64,000 bases of DNA, from NCBI GenBank assembly GCA_027563935.2, contig CM050449.1:14398501-14462500 (forward strand), in the 5' to 3' direction. A program made the position numbers and the translations under genes. Source of the stretch: Costus lasius. Its lineage: Eukaryota > Streptophyta > Magnoliopsida > Zingiberales > Costaceae. Below are positions 21,713 to 35,211 of the stretch, one piece after another. Below the pieces are notes generated by a model. That model saw nothing but the letters and a program-made list of their open reading frames with translations. It was not told the origin of the DNA and made no database searches. The first letter of the stretch is position 1, and each line of letters starts with the position of its first letter.

Positions 21713-24700
21713 ATGGAGGAAGGCAAGACAGAGGAGATTATGCATCGGCCCATGGACCAGCTTGAGGGACTCGAGTACTGCATCGATTCCAATCCTTCTT
21801 GGGGTATGTTAAATCTCAAGCAATCTTCTTCGTTTTACTGTTTTCTCCCGTTTAAATGGAGCGATTTCTCCCTGAGTTACAGGAATTTCTATTGCTTTGG
21901 GGTTTCAGCATTACATATTAGCCTTGGGCACTGCAGTGATGATCCCAACTATGCTCGTACCTAAGATGGGTGGAAGTGATGTAAGTTTCGAATCCTTCTT
22001 ACTCCCATCAAAACCCTATCTTATTTCTCACTCCATTTCCCCCTTTCCAGTTTTAAATTTGTGAATTCTTTTACTCGTATTGTTCATTCTTTTCGCCTAT
22101 ACACAAATGAGATAGGAGTCATGCGAGATGGCGTACTTAAGACAGACAGGATCTATCATCGTAGGTTAAATGTCTTACAAACCAAACATTTAACACCATA
22201 TGCTCATTTACAGTTTAAAAATCCAATTATCTTTGGATTTTTTAAATCAGCCTTGCACAGTTTGACTTCTGGTTTCACATGTATCTTTGTTTAATGTTCA
22301 GATTGATTTGGAAAGTATTTGATATTTAATGGTGAGAATCGTTGATGCAGAATGATAAGGTCAGGGTTGTCCAGACATTGTTATTTGTGACTGGGATAAA
22401 CACATTGCTTCAAACTCTATTAGGCACCCGACTTCCGACTGTTATCGGTGGCTCGTATGCATTTGTAGTTCCTGCCTTAACCATAATTCAAGACCTCTCC
22501 TTGATGCGGATACCAGATGACCGTGAAGTAAGTCAGCAAGTTAATTATTTTAGTCTCGGATAAGTCTTCATCAGTACCTATTGCTTACTAGATAGGCATA
22601 TAGTTTTAATGCTTTGTTTACATATGTGCAGAGATTCCGCCAGACCATGAGAGCTATCCAAGGAGCTTTAATTGTCTCTTCCAGCATTCAGATTATCCTG
22701 GGGTACAGCCAGTTGTGGGGCATCTGTACCAGGTAAAATTACTTATTTTTTCCATGATTTGATGCATTATTGGTTTATGCTATGTTGCTTAGTGGAGTAA
22801 TTCAACAAATGTGGACCTTCAGATGCACATCACTTAGATCAGCATATTTGTCTTTTTCTCAATGTAGAACATGATGCTAATTATTTGAATTAAAAGCTCC
22901 AGCAAATAGATGAGCAATCTATTATCATGGAGACTATTCTGAGCAAGTGACAAACTATAATCACTAAAATAAATAGTAGCTGTTTTGTTTAACTTGGTTA
23001 TACAATAATCTGACTTTAAAGTGGTGAATTTTTTCTGGATCAGATTTCTCAGCCCTCTCGGAATGGTTCCACTGGTTTCGTTGGTCGGATTTGGCTTGTT
23101 TGATAGAGGATTCCCTGTGGTTGGTCCTTTTCTTTATTTTCTTTCACGTTTGTGCTCTTACGATTACTGTAATGTAGTTTCTTAGAATGGTTAGGTCAGT
23201 CATTTAGGTGTTACTTAAGAAATGTGCATATTTGCACCTCCTATTGTATTGTTATAATGATCCTTCTCCTTAAGAGATGCAAGCATCCACCATTTACCTT
23301 GCAACTTCAAGGATATAATGGAGTAACTCATCTCCTTTGATACAATATAACTTGGAAAATTTCAGTTAAATAAACAGTCTTCTTAATTGCTTCTGCATTA
23401 ATTAATTTTGATTTGTTGATATATTTTTATTTTGTTTAATAAATTTTCCTACTGAGATGTACATTTTAGCAAGATGAGGCATCTTTGTTTTTTGTAGATG
23501 AAGTAGCTATGCTAATTTCATTTGTTTGCTACCAATCCAAGCATCAAAATATTGTTTTCATCCATTCGATTTTATTCCCTTAAAATCAATGTTTGAAGTT
23601 CGTATGACCGGTTGTACCGGGTGAAAACCAGGCTTTCGCTAAAGAAAAAAAAAAAGAAAAAGGAGAAAGAAGAAGAAGAGTTCTTCCTTTCCTTCCTCTC
23701 CTCTTCTCCTTCTCTTTCTCATTCCTTCTTCTTCTCTTGAGCGTTTTGCTGCTCTGCCCTTATGGTTCACCTTGATCAGACCGGTCCAGGAAAAACCAGC
23801 CAGTTTGGCCCTGTTTTAAAAATCTTGCTTAAAACTATGTTATTTGTTAGCTATAATAAGCAATTCAAAGACAAATTTGACTTTCCTACATGTACATATT
23901 TAGATACCTTATAACTTTTAGATATTTGTGAATTCTGCCAGTTTTCTATTTGAAATCTTCCCTCGCCAATCTGTGTATTCACAAGGGTAATTTCTTTACC
24001 ACAAGAACTTTTTATAAGCCCCTGCATTCTTCATCTATGAAAGTAAAAGATTCAATATTCCGTTCACTTCTTCAGTCTGAATTCCTTGGTGTATCAGGTT
24101 GGCAGATGTGTGGAGATTGGTGTTCCAGCGCTCATCCTCTTCATTGCATCCTCTCAGGTACAAAATTTAGCTCGTCTTAAACAACTTGCAACTGAGTTCA
24201 AACTTCTCCTAATTCAGACATGAAACTTTGATCAGTATCTGAAGCATGTGCGCATACTGGAAAGGTTCGCTCTTCTGAAAACTATAACCATCGTATGGCT
24301 CTACGCTCACTTTCTTACAGTCGGTGGTGCATACAAGAATCGTCAAGAGCTCACCCAAATCAACTGTCGCACCGATCATGCCAACCTTATTTCTTCCGCT
24401 CCTTGGTACTGATTAATCTCTTTCAAGTTTCAGTCCCCGGCATTGATGTATTGCACATGTTTCTATTAACATGCCCAAGGCTTTTAGGATCAATATTCCA
24501 TACCCATTGCAATGGGGTCCTCCAACTTTCGATGCTGGCCATGCCTTTGGGATGATGCCTGCCGTAATTGTATCAATGATTGAGGTAACTTTCACATCCT
24601 AAAGTTCATTGCTACCTCTGTCGTTTGTTCTTCAGAAGCTGATTAGTCCCCTGTTTTGCTATAGTCAACAGGGGCCTTCAAAGCTGCATCGCGGCTCGCA

Positions 24701-25868
24701 AGTGCAACACCACCTCCACCTCATGTTCTGACCCGAGGCATTGGATGGCAGGTAATCCACATGCTCTTCCTCAAAATCACAGGTCAAAGGATGCTTTGCT
24801 CCATTTTATGGATTTTGTTGAATGTCGGCTCGAAAAACTAACAGGGTGTAGGAATTCTACTTGATGGGCTATTTGGAACTGTAACTGGTTCGACTGTCTC
24901 TGTGTAAGTTCACTAGGATGTTACGTTCTCTTCACTTGTTAGGTATCATAGTTTCTCTAGATTATGTACTAATTTGGAACTCAACAGGGAGAATGTGGGG
25001 CTTCTTGGATCAACCAGAATCGGAAGTCGCAGGGTCACACAGATCTCAGCTGGATTCATGATATTGTTCTCAATCTTGGGTGAGTAATGAGCTAACCGCA
25101 CCTCAATATTCAATTTAGTTTTAGCACAATGGCTGCACTGAATCCAATTGTTTGGCAGGAAAATTTGGAGCCTTGTTTGCCTCCATTCCCTTCACTATCT
25201 TTGCTGCTGTTTATTGTGTTTTGTTTGGGATTGTGGGTATGTTCTCTCAAAGATGTTCTACAGACCTTCCATCGCTCTGCATTCAACACCTTTGATTTGT
25301 TCCTGCGCACCACCCTCCAAATAAATTGGACTTACAGTTTGACATTCTACTCATTTTTCAGCTGCTGTGGGGCTTTCCTTGTTGCAGTTCACCAATATGA
25401 ACTCCATGCGCAACCTGTTCATCACTGGAGTCTCCATCTTCCTCGGCCTGTCTATTCCTCAGTACTTCATCCGCTACACCGCCAGTGCTCGGAATGGTCC
25501 AGCTCACACCAATGCGGATTGGGTTTGCCATCAGACTTCTCTTTGCCAGACTTTAAAATAGATTGGGCAATTGGCATAAATAACTCGATATAATCGTATT
25601 TGATGCTGCGAAAATAATCTATCTTCTTTTGTTATTGCAGTTCAATGACTTCATAAACACAGTCTTCGCCTCCCCACCTACTGTGGCACTGATAATTGCA
25701 GTTATCTTTGACAACACATTGGATTTCAAGGACAACACTGCGAGAGACCGAGGCATGCCCTGGTGGGCTCGGTTCCGGACATCCAAGGGAGACAGCAGGA
25801 GCGAGGAGTTCTATGCTCTGCCCGTCATCCTTAATCGCTTCCTTTCTCGGCCATGGGTAGCTCGTTGA
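21713..25868 (+). CDS. NAT: Nucleobase-ascorbate transporter (NAT/NCS2 family), 14 exons
   Basis: Exons: 21713-21803, 21883-21980, 22351-22527, 22632-22732, 23044-23119, 24098-24157, 24236-24405, 24488-24584, 24665-24751, 24845-24903, 24988-25079, 25159-25236, 25362-25522, 25641-25868. All have GT/AG borders, the phases agree, and the total is 1575 bp (524 aa), the usual family length. The protein is a multi-spanning plasma-membrane permease. The QH motif of the first membrane helix is in [19 protein letters not shown]. The family signature appears as [15 protein letters not shown] (pattern E-N-x-G-x4-T-R). The C-terminus has [19 protein letters not shown], typical of plant NATs. Plant members carry xanthine, uric acid or other purines, by proton symport; ascorbate transport has been shown only for animal relatives. 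The N-terminal [17 protein letters not shown] matches the NAT1-4 branch. The exact paralogue is not assigned. Confidence 0.95.
23590..23830. repeat. Repeat-like insertion in NAT intron 5 with purine/pyrimidine hairpin
   Basis: NAT intron 5 (23120-24097) is by far the longest in the gene. It contains GACCGGTTGTACCGGG and ACCGGTCCAGG motifs flanking a 40-bp purine run (about 23641-23680) followed directly by a nearly 58-bp pyrimidine run (23681-23738). The tracts are roughly complementary and could fold back. The flanks look like transposon DNA, but I cannot name the family. Confidence 0.45.
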
Positions 25869-27800
25869 TGGTAATTTCTGATGAGGTTTGCTGCTCAAGT
25901 TTCAGTCAAAGATAGACTGGGCTGCTTTAGATTGAGAGATAGCAGAGGTTCAATCAAAATACAGAATAGGTTCTGGAAAAAGGTCAGACATTTGACTGCT
26001 ACTAAATCTTGTGCATATATTGAATTTGCTGCTTGTTATGCAATAAAGAGGAGTGCTAAATATCCATCTTATATCATAACTTTTGGGATGAACATCAGAA
26101 ACATTTTACAGTGTTTGGGATTCAAGAAGCAAATATCCATCTCTCATTTCCTTTCAAATATTCACAAATTGTGATTGCCACCTTCCTTTAAAGAAGCAGA
26201 AAAAAAAAATATTGTTATAAACATGGGAAGCAATAAGAGTTTGAATCGAAGACTTTGAGTATACTAAGTGGACTGCCTGAACTTTGAATTACATATATGA
26301 CAAACTCTTGCAAACCAGCTTGCCTTACCCCATGACAAACTCACAAATAAGGAGATCCATTCAGGGTGCGTTTTTTAGCGAGGCGTGCTGAAGTTACTTA
26401 AGCGGGTCTCTAGGATTAATTTTATAAATATTTAAGCAGAAGGGAGCTACTACAGGTCAAGGTCGTGAGCGACAAGGGCTGAGCGGCTCTGAGGATGATG
26501 TCGTGAGCAGCGAGGGTTGAGGTCGGCGAGTGGCGCCGAATGCTAGGGGGCGAGGTTGCGAGGGACACTCGACGGAAGCCAAAGAGACAAATGTGTAGAA
26601 GGAAGCGTGAAGAAAGCTCCAAGCGGGCTGGTCGGTGCACACATCAATTGCTTAGAGGAGAAGAGAAAGGAGGAGAGGAGGTCCAAGACTTCGGCGGTGT
26701 TGAGAGAAGAAGAGGAAGGAGAGAAAATAAAAAAAAATAGCTTTGAGATCTGTGCTCGAGTATGCTTTGCTATTTCAAAAGAAAAATCGTAGGGTCACCG
26801 TTGAACTCAGGGTCCCCGCGTAGAAATTCTTTCCGTATTATGATACTTAGGGCGGATATCCTTTCCAAATTCTTGAAGCTTAGCTGGTTAAATGATATAT
26901 TCAAATTTCTAATTGCTTACACGGTAGCAGGTCAATCCTTTCCATCAAGTATGCACATGATACCCTTTCTTTTCTCTCTCTCTCTCTCTCTCTGTCAAAA
27001 TGAGGTTGCTGTGGTCAACAAAAATGCTCACAGACACCGTCATCTCTTCCTTTAGGAGTTTCAGTGGCTTAAATGTCAAATGAGAATAGTCCAAACCGAT
27101 TTAGGTAACTGGTTTCATCTGGTCATTACTGATGGTAGACTCTGAAATGAGCTTATGGTTTCAGAAATAGCAATTTTCTTGTGTTGAATCAGTAAGGAAT
27201 TCTTTGTGCTGTACTGTTATCGATCTGAATATTTCTTTCAGAACTTTCTGCATTTGAAATGCATCATAATTTAAGCAATATCTGCCTAAAAAATGCCAGA
27301 CTTTGTCCAGTTCCAAGTTCAATCCATCCACCAGATCTAGAAGCAAGAAACAGACCAAGTCCCTGTTTTGATTAGCAGACAAAATTGTCATTTGACACCA
27401 GCATTAGAATTCATCTGTTTTATTTGTCAGAATACTTTTAAGAGTGCTAAGAATGAGCTGAGAACGCTTTCTTTTATACTCACTCAACTCTCATGATTCC
27501 TGAATCCCTAACAATTAACTCCTTGTTTTGTGGAATGCTGAGTAATAAAAACTTGTATGGCTGATTTGTTCTACTCTTGTCTTCTTCAAGTTATGCAAAC
27601 AAATCCAAAGTTTGCTAGACTTTGGAGAGGCACTAAATTATCGTGAAGCCTTTTGCCCAGTTGTACTCAATAATTTTGCAGTTGATTATTGCCGAAGTGG
27701 ATATGGTTTTGTAAATTTCTCAGCTGCTTCCACCGAGAGAAGTGAACCTCAGTTTTCCAGAAATGGTGCTTTGACTAAACTCCTGCGTCTCGAATCAGAA
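25869..27800. other. NAT 3' region and intergenic DNA
   Basis: The NAT 3' UTR presumably occupies the first few hundred bases. A (CT)n microsatellite sits at about 26970-26991. A GC-rich patch at 26360-26720 with many GAG/GTCG words has ORFs on both strands but no recognisable protein. No further gene is supported. Confidence 0.4.
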
Positions 27801-27811
27801 TGCATTGAAGT

Positions 27812-28482
27812 TTGACAAAGGATTTAACTGCTCACTCGTACATACTTTTGAGAAGACCGACCACCTCTCTTTTGTGGAGGATCGTGCTTCAGTGTTTGTC
27901 AATAGAGTTGACAAAAGTTGGTCAATGGTCAACAGAGGTTTGTTTTGAACATGGTGAAGTTAGGAATAGCGTGCAGTGTTTGACTTGTCAAATACCTTTT
28001 ACTTCCGCCAGGGTTGGTTCATCTGATCTAGTCTCAAAAGTCGAGTGGGGATAGAATTTTTCCTCATATCGCCATGCTTAATCTGAATGTTCACCCTCCG
28101 ATTAGAAGCATTTGTTCCCAGCTCGACGCGAATAAAAATCTTTTCCATGGTTCGTCTTGCATAGGTTTTGAGGTAAGATTTTTCTCTGATCTAGCGCTTA
28201 AAAATTTCACAATTGGGAGTTGACTCCGGCTGCCTGCCAATGAAGCACGTTGACTGGAGCCGCCTAACGCCTGACTCGCTTACGAATCCACTTTCCTGGC
28301 CTCACATGGAAAATGCCCCTTCTGTATGAAAGAGACACCTCTCCTTTGACAGATGCATGGATTGGAACCAGGTAGATTTACCTAATCAATTTATTACAAA
28401 TCAACTCAGACAAGTTCGTACATTTCCGATGTCACAATTGAATTTTCTAGGGTTTAAGTTTGAAGCACAATATTATTTGACC
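27812..28482. promoter_or_regulatory. Cluster of W-box cores upstream of the GSK3-like gene
   Basis: Ten TTGAC cores (either strand) occur at 27812, 27908, 27921, 27928, 27980, 27987, 28220, 28250, 28346 and 28478. About one or two would be expected by chance in this length. TTGAC(C/T) is the WRKY factor site. They lie 0.4-1.06 kb upstream of the kinase start codon. Function is inference. Confidence 0.4.
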
Positions 28483-28875
28483 ATTTTGCCGTTGGTATCA
28501 ATATTACTAATTGCTTTTAGAACTAGTCAGAATCCGTGAAAGCTAATTCTCAAGGCGATCAATTCCAAACCAGGACCTTGTTTGATTATTCACCAAAATT
28601 GAGGAATTAATCTGGAGGCTTAGCTGTAGGAGGTGGAAAAGATTCTTGTCAAAGATCCAATTTTTTTGTCGTCACCCAACTGCAAAGGTGCGAATGTGCG
28701 ATGTCGGCTGCAGAGACGGGCGAGGGAAAGGCAATTTATTTTCAAATGTTTCCCGAGATTTGTTTCTTAGAAAGAAGCTGTTACAGCTCCGTTGCATTTA
28801 CGACATCGGAGTGCTGCAGTCTTTTCTTCCCTTTCCCTGCCCTTTCTCCTGCCCCCACTACTACTACCAGCCCAC

Positions 28876-31800
28876 ATGGCCTCGTCGTTGCCACTGGGAC
28901 CACATCATCCGCCACCACCGCAGGCGCCGGAGCACAACACCCTCAACCCCGTTGGCCCTCCCCGCCCGGAGATGGCCGAAGGCAAGGTATAGCCCCCTTC
29001 ATGACTGTCTCTTTCCTCTTTCCCATTTGATCCCCTTTTCGGCCGTTTCTTGCGCCGCTGCCCCCCTTCTCTCTTTACCGCTTCTACCCTCGTAGGAAGA
29101 AAAAGCTGCTTTTGATGCTATTACTTCTAGCTCTTAGAGTTTGTGCAGTGTATATTTCGTCAATTCTTTTTCCTGTTGAGTTTGGTTTGCAGATCCTAGG
29201 TGTTCTCGTTCTTTACCGGCTATTTTTTCTTTTAAGAACTCGTTTTTTTTTCTCTTGGTGAGGATTAGAAAACACAACGATGCTTTCTTCTGCACGATCT
29301 ATTAGCTTCTCTGATGATCACTGCGAAGTTTTCTTTTTTGCGTGTTGTTAGATAAATTCATCCTTTTTATTCTTATCCTTTTGAGCTTTTCGTTTGCCGT
29401 CTGTTGAAAGTTTCGACTATGTTACAATTATCTCCGCATCGACAATCCGTCTATACTCAAACGAAGCGCAATCCCCTTGGTTTTCCAAAGAATATCTTTG
29501 ATTCTGGTGCTTTTGATTGTACGCTCAACTTTAAAACTATTCCTAGATTTATGATGACGATGTTGACACTATGCGATTTCTGTGGTGCTTCTATCTGCTA
29601 TATTACCACTGAGCAATTGATGCTCTCACCAGAGGTCTTACCTCATCCTAGCTTCATTCTTATATGTGATTGTGCTGATCTTAAGCTCCGATTTCTCTTT
29701 TAGTGTATTGCAGTTTCACATTATCCTGTGCTTCAGGTGATCTGATTATCAGTGATTGATGTTTGATTCAATTGTGCTGATAATTGATTCTTTCTCATTG
29801 TTGCTTGTCTATTTTCAACTATTTATACTTTCCTTGTTTATAAAGATGCATCAAGGAGCCTATTGATGCTTTTGTGTTTTACTTGAATTTCAGCATGCAT
29901 CTATTCCTGAGGGAAGTGATTCAGTCACTGGTCATATCATCTCCACCACCATAGGAGGCAAGAATGGAGAACCAAAGCAGGTTAGGAGCTTTTAAACATT
30001 GTAACTGTGGATACCAAAGTAACAATGTTTCATCTTCATGTTTGAGACCTTTTAACTGGAATGCAGACCATTAGTTATATGGCAGAGCGTGTTGTTGGGT
30101 CTGGCTCATTCGGGATCGTATTCCAGGTTCATTTTTTTGCCTTGTGATACTCTCAAAGTAATGACACCATATAGTATTTTGGCTTCAAACACAAGGTCTT
30201 TGGGCAGGCAAAATGTTTGGAGACAGGGGAAACTGTTGCTATAAAGAAGGTTTTGCAGGATCGAAAATACAAAAATCGTGAACTGCAGCTGATGCGCTCC
30301 ATGGATCATTCAAATGTCGTCTCCCTAAAGCATTGTTTTTTTTCCACTACTAGCAAAGATGAGCTTTTTCTAAACCTAGTTATGGAGTACGTGCCTGAAA
30401 CTTTATATCGTGTTCTAAGGCATTACAGTAGTGTGAATCAGAGGATGCCACTCATCTACGTGAAGCTTTATACATATCAGGTAAATTTATAGGCCTCCTG
30501 TTGCTCGGTATTATACAGAAACATGGCTGTGACAATTTAACTGGACCTGTTTTCAGCTATTTAGAGGCTTGGCTTATATTCATACAGTTCCTGGTGTTTG
30601 CCATAGAGATGTAAAACCACAAAATGTTTTGGTACGTTTCTGGTGCAAGGATACAATAGTTTTTCAATTTTGAACAATCTAAATTTCTTCCTTTTACAAC
30701 TAGTTGAGATTTGTGCAGGTGGACCCTCTTACTCATCAAGTCAAGTTATGTGATTTTGGAAGTGCTAAAGTTTTGGTATGTGCTATGTAGTTGGAATGAA
30801 ACTGATAAATGTTGTTTGATGTTGTAAAGTTCTTTTTAGCCTGAAAAGGATCAATCAACTTGGCATCTCATTTATGCAATTTTGTCTTCAAAATTTTCAA
30901 GGGAGAGTTTTGAGAAGTAATGTTCTTGTGATTGTTAATTCCTTGCAACTTTTTGATAAGTAATTTTTGAAAATCTTGAGCATTTCATAACTTGAAAGAT
31001 ATTAGAAACCAGTTTGTATCCCGTGTCGAGTTATGTACTAGTTGGTAATATAAATATACTGTATGTACGAAGTGTCAATACGGATTGGTACAGACCACTG
31101 TGGATTGAACAATGAACCTGTATGGACCTTCACTTAAAACCTTGATCTTTTTCATAGTTCCTTCCTGCATGTTACTTTTCTACAATCTGTATATGCAAAC
31201 TCTTCCGTTTCTATTTGTTGAAGGATTCTGGGCTATTAGCTTGTTTCCTTCGATGTTTTTTGTAGAATTTTCTCCTAGCTACTAATTGGATTGCCCTTAT
31301 CAGGTCAAGGGTGAACCCAACATTTCTTACATATGCTCTCGCTATTATCGTGCTCCAGAACTTATTTTTGGTGCAATGGAATATACAACATCTATTGATA
31401 TGTGGTCGGCAGGTTGTGTTCTTGCTGAGTTACTCCTTGGTCAGGTACTCTTCATGTTTATCTGTTTACTTTTATGCTTTTGTATTCTTTCTAACAGGAT
31501 CCTCAATTTCTGATGCCTGTACAAATTAAGCACTTATATGCCTACTTTTTTCAAATTTTCCAGCCATTGTTTCCTGGAGAAAGTTCCGTAGATCAGCTTG
31601 TTGAGATAATCAAGGTTAGGCTTTTCTGTGCTATTTTTCATATTATTTTTTGTGATTTGGAATATGTACAGTATTATAATTTCCTTTTTATTCAGGTTCT
31701 TGGCACTCCAACTCGTGAGGAAATACGGTGCATGAATCCGAACTACACAGACTTTAGATTTCCACAGGTTAAAGCTCATCCATGGCACAAGGTCTGCTAT

Positions 31801-33302
31801 GCTCACATTTTCATGTTGACTTTTTTTTTCCCTGAGCTAGTTTTAGAATTTCATGCTAGTCCCACGTTGAAAATTGGAGAAAAAGATTATATGATATATA
31901 AGACTTAATGGGCTAGTTAACTTGCAAATGTGTTTATATGTGTACTAGTTTTTACATATCCAGCCCTGTATCATTCATTCTGGGTTCATAACTACTTGAT
32001 TGTTTCTGAGTTTGAGATAATTGTATCAAATTCAGTAAATTTAACATCATTTATGAACATGCATTATTTAACTGATACTTTAGCCAAATGCATTTAATTG
32101 GACAGGATATTACTCGTACAAGATTTTCATTTCACCCAGGCGCACACAATAGAAAGTGACTGAGCTAATTAAATTTGTGATTCTGACATCATGTCTTTAA
32201 GAAATAATCACTGATTATTAAATGTTGTACATTGGATGATAGAATTATCAACATTTGGAAATGTACAATTTTGGAACTACTGTTCTAGCATTTATTCTTA
32301 ATTTTTCTATTATGATTTTCCTGCTTTTGGGTTGCTTACTTACAGAAGTAGTAATGTGAATTTCATACACAATAGTAAATTTCTTCCAGAAATCTCATAG
32401 CAAGTCTTACTTCTGCAGATATTCCATAAGCGGATGCCTCCAGAAGCAATAGATCTTGCATCGCGTCTTCTCCAATACTCTCCAAATTTTCGCTGCACTG
32501 CTGTAAGTGCTGTCACCAAACGTTCTCTAATAATGGTCTGGATGAGCAAGTAATACATCATCTTGTTTTCATGTAATATACATATGGAAATATTTATGGA
32601 AAAAATCATTTTATAGTACCTCGCTTCATGAAGAAACAATGAAGTGCTACCGATTTGAGAAGTTCTAGAACCCTTTACGCATGCTAAGTAGTAAAATTGA
32701 ATCAAATGTTCCTCTGGATTCATTTACTTGATATCTTCCACTGCAGCTGGAAGCATGTGCTCACCCCTTTTTTGATGAACTACGAGAGCCAAATGCAAGG
32801 TTGCCAAATGGTCGTCCTCTACCGATTCTTTTTGACTTCAAACAAGAAGTAAGCAAAGCACCTTCTAAAAGCTATCTTACACATTTAACTTTGCGTGCCT
32901 GATAGTTCTATTGCTCTTGCTACTTGTAGCATATATTATTTCTCTACGGTTCATTAAAAGCGTTTGCTTATGTTTGGAACTTTGTTATAGACTATGTGAA
33001 AAGAAAGTTGAAATGTTATGTAGGATAAGTGCAATGATTTTAAGAAAAGAAGTATGGTTTGGTAGTGAAGCCCAAATCAATCATCCAAGCAAGGTTTACA
33101 ATTTTGGGAAGCCAATGCGATAAAAGCTTGATGTGTAACAATGGAAATAAGCTGCGATGGCAAACTTTATTCATGTAACTTTGGTAATCTTGAAAACTGT
33201 TTATAGTTGGCAGGTGCATCCCCAGAGCTCATCAACAAGCTGATCCCAGAACACATAAGGCGGCAGCCTGGTCTAGGTTTCTTGCAGGTGCCTGGTACCT
33301 AG
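28876..33302 (+). CDS. GSK3: GSK3/SHAGGY-like protein kinase, 12 exons
   Basis: Exons: 28876-28986, 29894-29980, 30067-30126, 30208-30480, 30557-30631, 30719-30775, 31304-31444, 31564-31614, 31696-31791, 32419-32502, 32747-32848, 33207-33302. All have GT/AG borders and every exon is a multiple of three; total 1233 bp (410 aa). The glycine loop [11 protein letters not shown] lies in exon 3, the ATP Lys at about residue 99, HRD at 193-195 and DFG at 214-216. The activation-loop [11 protein letters not shown] places the autophosphorylated regulatory Tyr at about 230. [24 protein letters not shown] is the plant GSK3 N-terminal signature; the proline-rich leader [15 protein letters not shown] fits one of the plant subgroups close to BIN2. 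These kinases act in brassinosteroid, ABA and stress signalling in cytosol and nucleus. Subgroup is not resolved. Confidence 0.96.
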
Positions 33303-33838
33303 TAGGACATTTGCCTTTGGCCAAAAGCAAGAATTCGACGGCGTGATTTTGGGCACAACTCTAAATTATGTAAAAATATGTTTTTGCTGGGCGAAAGTAT
33401 AGAGACTGAAGCTGTTGGGCTGTATGGAAGACTGATGTTTCGACCTGCCAATCTGTCATTCGTTGCCCTATGCGAATTATTAGTTGCAGCTGATGAATCT
33501 GAAGTTCGAGGGTAATGTTTTGCTGGAGGAGCAAGTAGGCTGGCTTATGTAGGATGGTAACGACTTATTGTTGTCTTCTTGCACTGGATCCGATAGAGGT
33601 CAACAGGCTAGCTTTGTTTTTATTTGACACTGTCGCTTTTAAGTTCTGTGGCTCATGTATCTTTAATTTCTCTCTTTTGGTAAATGTATATACTCTAGTT
33701 TGAAGGTTGAACTGCACATGAAAATTTGCTTTTTTCTAAAAAAAAAAAAAAACCCTATGGTATTCAATATTGTTTCCAATACAACATCGGCTCCGTTTAG
33801 TCTACTTATGGCTTTACGGTCAACAGAAATTAAGAAGT

Positions 33839-34206
33839 TGGGGTGTTTGGCCCTTCAGCTTCCCTGTTTCAATCCACAAATTAGCTGCTTCTCTGAGAAG
33901 CAAGAATGAAGCTGCTTCTTTGGCCCCCCACCTGCTTATGTTTAATTACCCTTATATGTAATAATAATTTTTAATAATATAACTCATAATATTTTTAATA
34001 TATATTTTAATTATAGTTAATTATAAATTTAATCATATAATTTTTATCTTAGTAATTTTTTTAATAAAAATTACTTATTATAAATAAAATAATCTAACCA
34101 TAAGTTGTGTATCCAAACATCCTTAAACTTCTTTAGCCAACATGTTTTCAACCAGCATTTTTTCAACCAGCAAATGCTAGAAATAGAAACTAGCCAAACG
34201 GGGCCA
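33839..34206. mobile_element. Small non-autonomous DNA transposon (MITE)
   Basis: It starts TGGGGTGTTTGGCCC and ends GCCAAACGGGGCCA, inverted repeats of about 14 bp with mismatches. The 368-bp body is AT-rich in the centre with no ORF. Ends of this type (GTTTGGC) are common among plant hAT or PIF-like MITEs, but flanking duplications are too short to decide. Confidence 0.5.
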
Positions 34207-34394
34207 TAGTTAGAAAGGCATTGGTGAGTATAGAAATCATCTTTTAGTCTCTTTAATAAATAATATAAATGTTGGAAAGAAAAATTTTACTTTAGACAAG
34301 AGGCTTCTTTGAATTTCCCTTTCGTGGTGGATCTTGGTGATGGTGTCAGATGGTGCCCCATGCCCCATGCCCTTTACACTTTCACATTCCCAGC

Positions 34395-34911
34395 TAGAGG
34401 TGGCCAACGGGCCGTGCCAAGCCAGCCCAGCGGGCCATTCCACTACAAAATTACTCTATCAAGTTTTAAACTCTTCCTCTTAATACTAATGTTATTAAGC
34501 TAACCAAAAATTTTTAATCTAATATCATTTATATATTAAAAATAATATTACAAATATACAAGGTTTTTAAAAGAATATAAATTATAAAAAAATATTAAAA
34601 AAATACAGAGAAATAAGAAAAAAAAAAGAAATAAGAAATTTAAAAAACTTAAAATTCATTAAAAATTTTATTTAGATATTAAAATAATAATAATAGTAAT
34701 AATAATATAATTTTTTTAAAAAATATGTATATAATAATGATAAAAGTGGGACGCACCTGGGCTAGGGCCGGCTCGCGGGCTGTGCTTGGCCCAGTCATAT
34801 GCTGTGCCCGGCACGGCCCGCTGTGCCCAACCCTGCCCGCGAGCCTCAACCCTCCAGCCCAACCCGGCCCAAGCCGTGCCACAGGCCGGTCCGGCCCGTT
34901 GGCCACCTCTA
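34395..34911. mobile_element. Non-autonomous hAT element, same family as 56885-60589
   Basis: Its ends are TAGAGGTGGCCAACGGGCCG and CGGCCCGTTGGCCACCTCTA, perfect inverted repeats of 18-20 bp. It is flanked by a perfect 8-bp target duplication TTCCCAGC (34387-34394 and 34912-34919), the hAT size. The terminal sequence is identical, over its first 20 bases, to the left end of the 3.7-kb hAT element. Subterminal DNA is packed with GGCCCG-type words. The 0.2-kb AT-rich core has no transposase, so it would depend on a partner. Confidence 0.93.
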
Positions 34912-35211
34912 TTCCCAGCATCAACTCTCTCTCATGAGCTCGTGCATCCAAGAAGCAATGTTGTCTCATTGCAATTAGCCATCTTGCTCCATTTCACCCC
35001 ATCGCGAGGTAATTGTTGGTCCAAAGTTCCTAGTGTTCTCCTAAACATTGAAAATGCTCGGGAATGCTTGGCCTATTACGCGACATTAGCATTTCTTCGT
35101 ATCAAAATTGAATAGGTCTTAGCTGTTTCTGATCTCTCATTCTTCAAAAATTGGATTAGCTATATACTAAAGTTTCTTACCAAACATTATCTCTCCCTTA
35201 TATATATTAAG

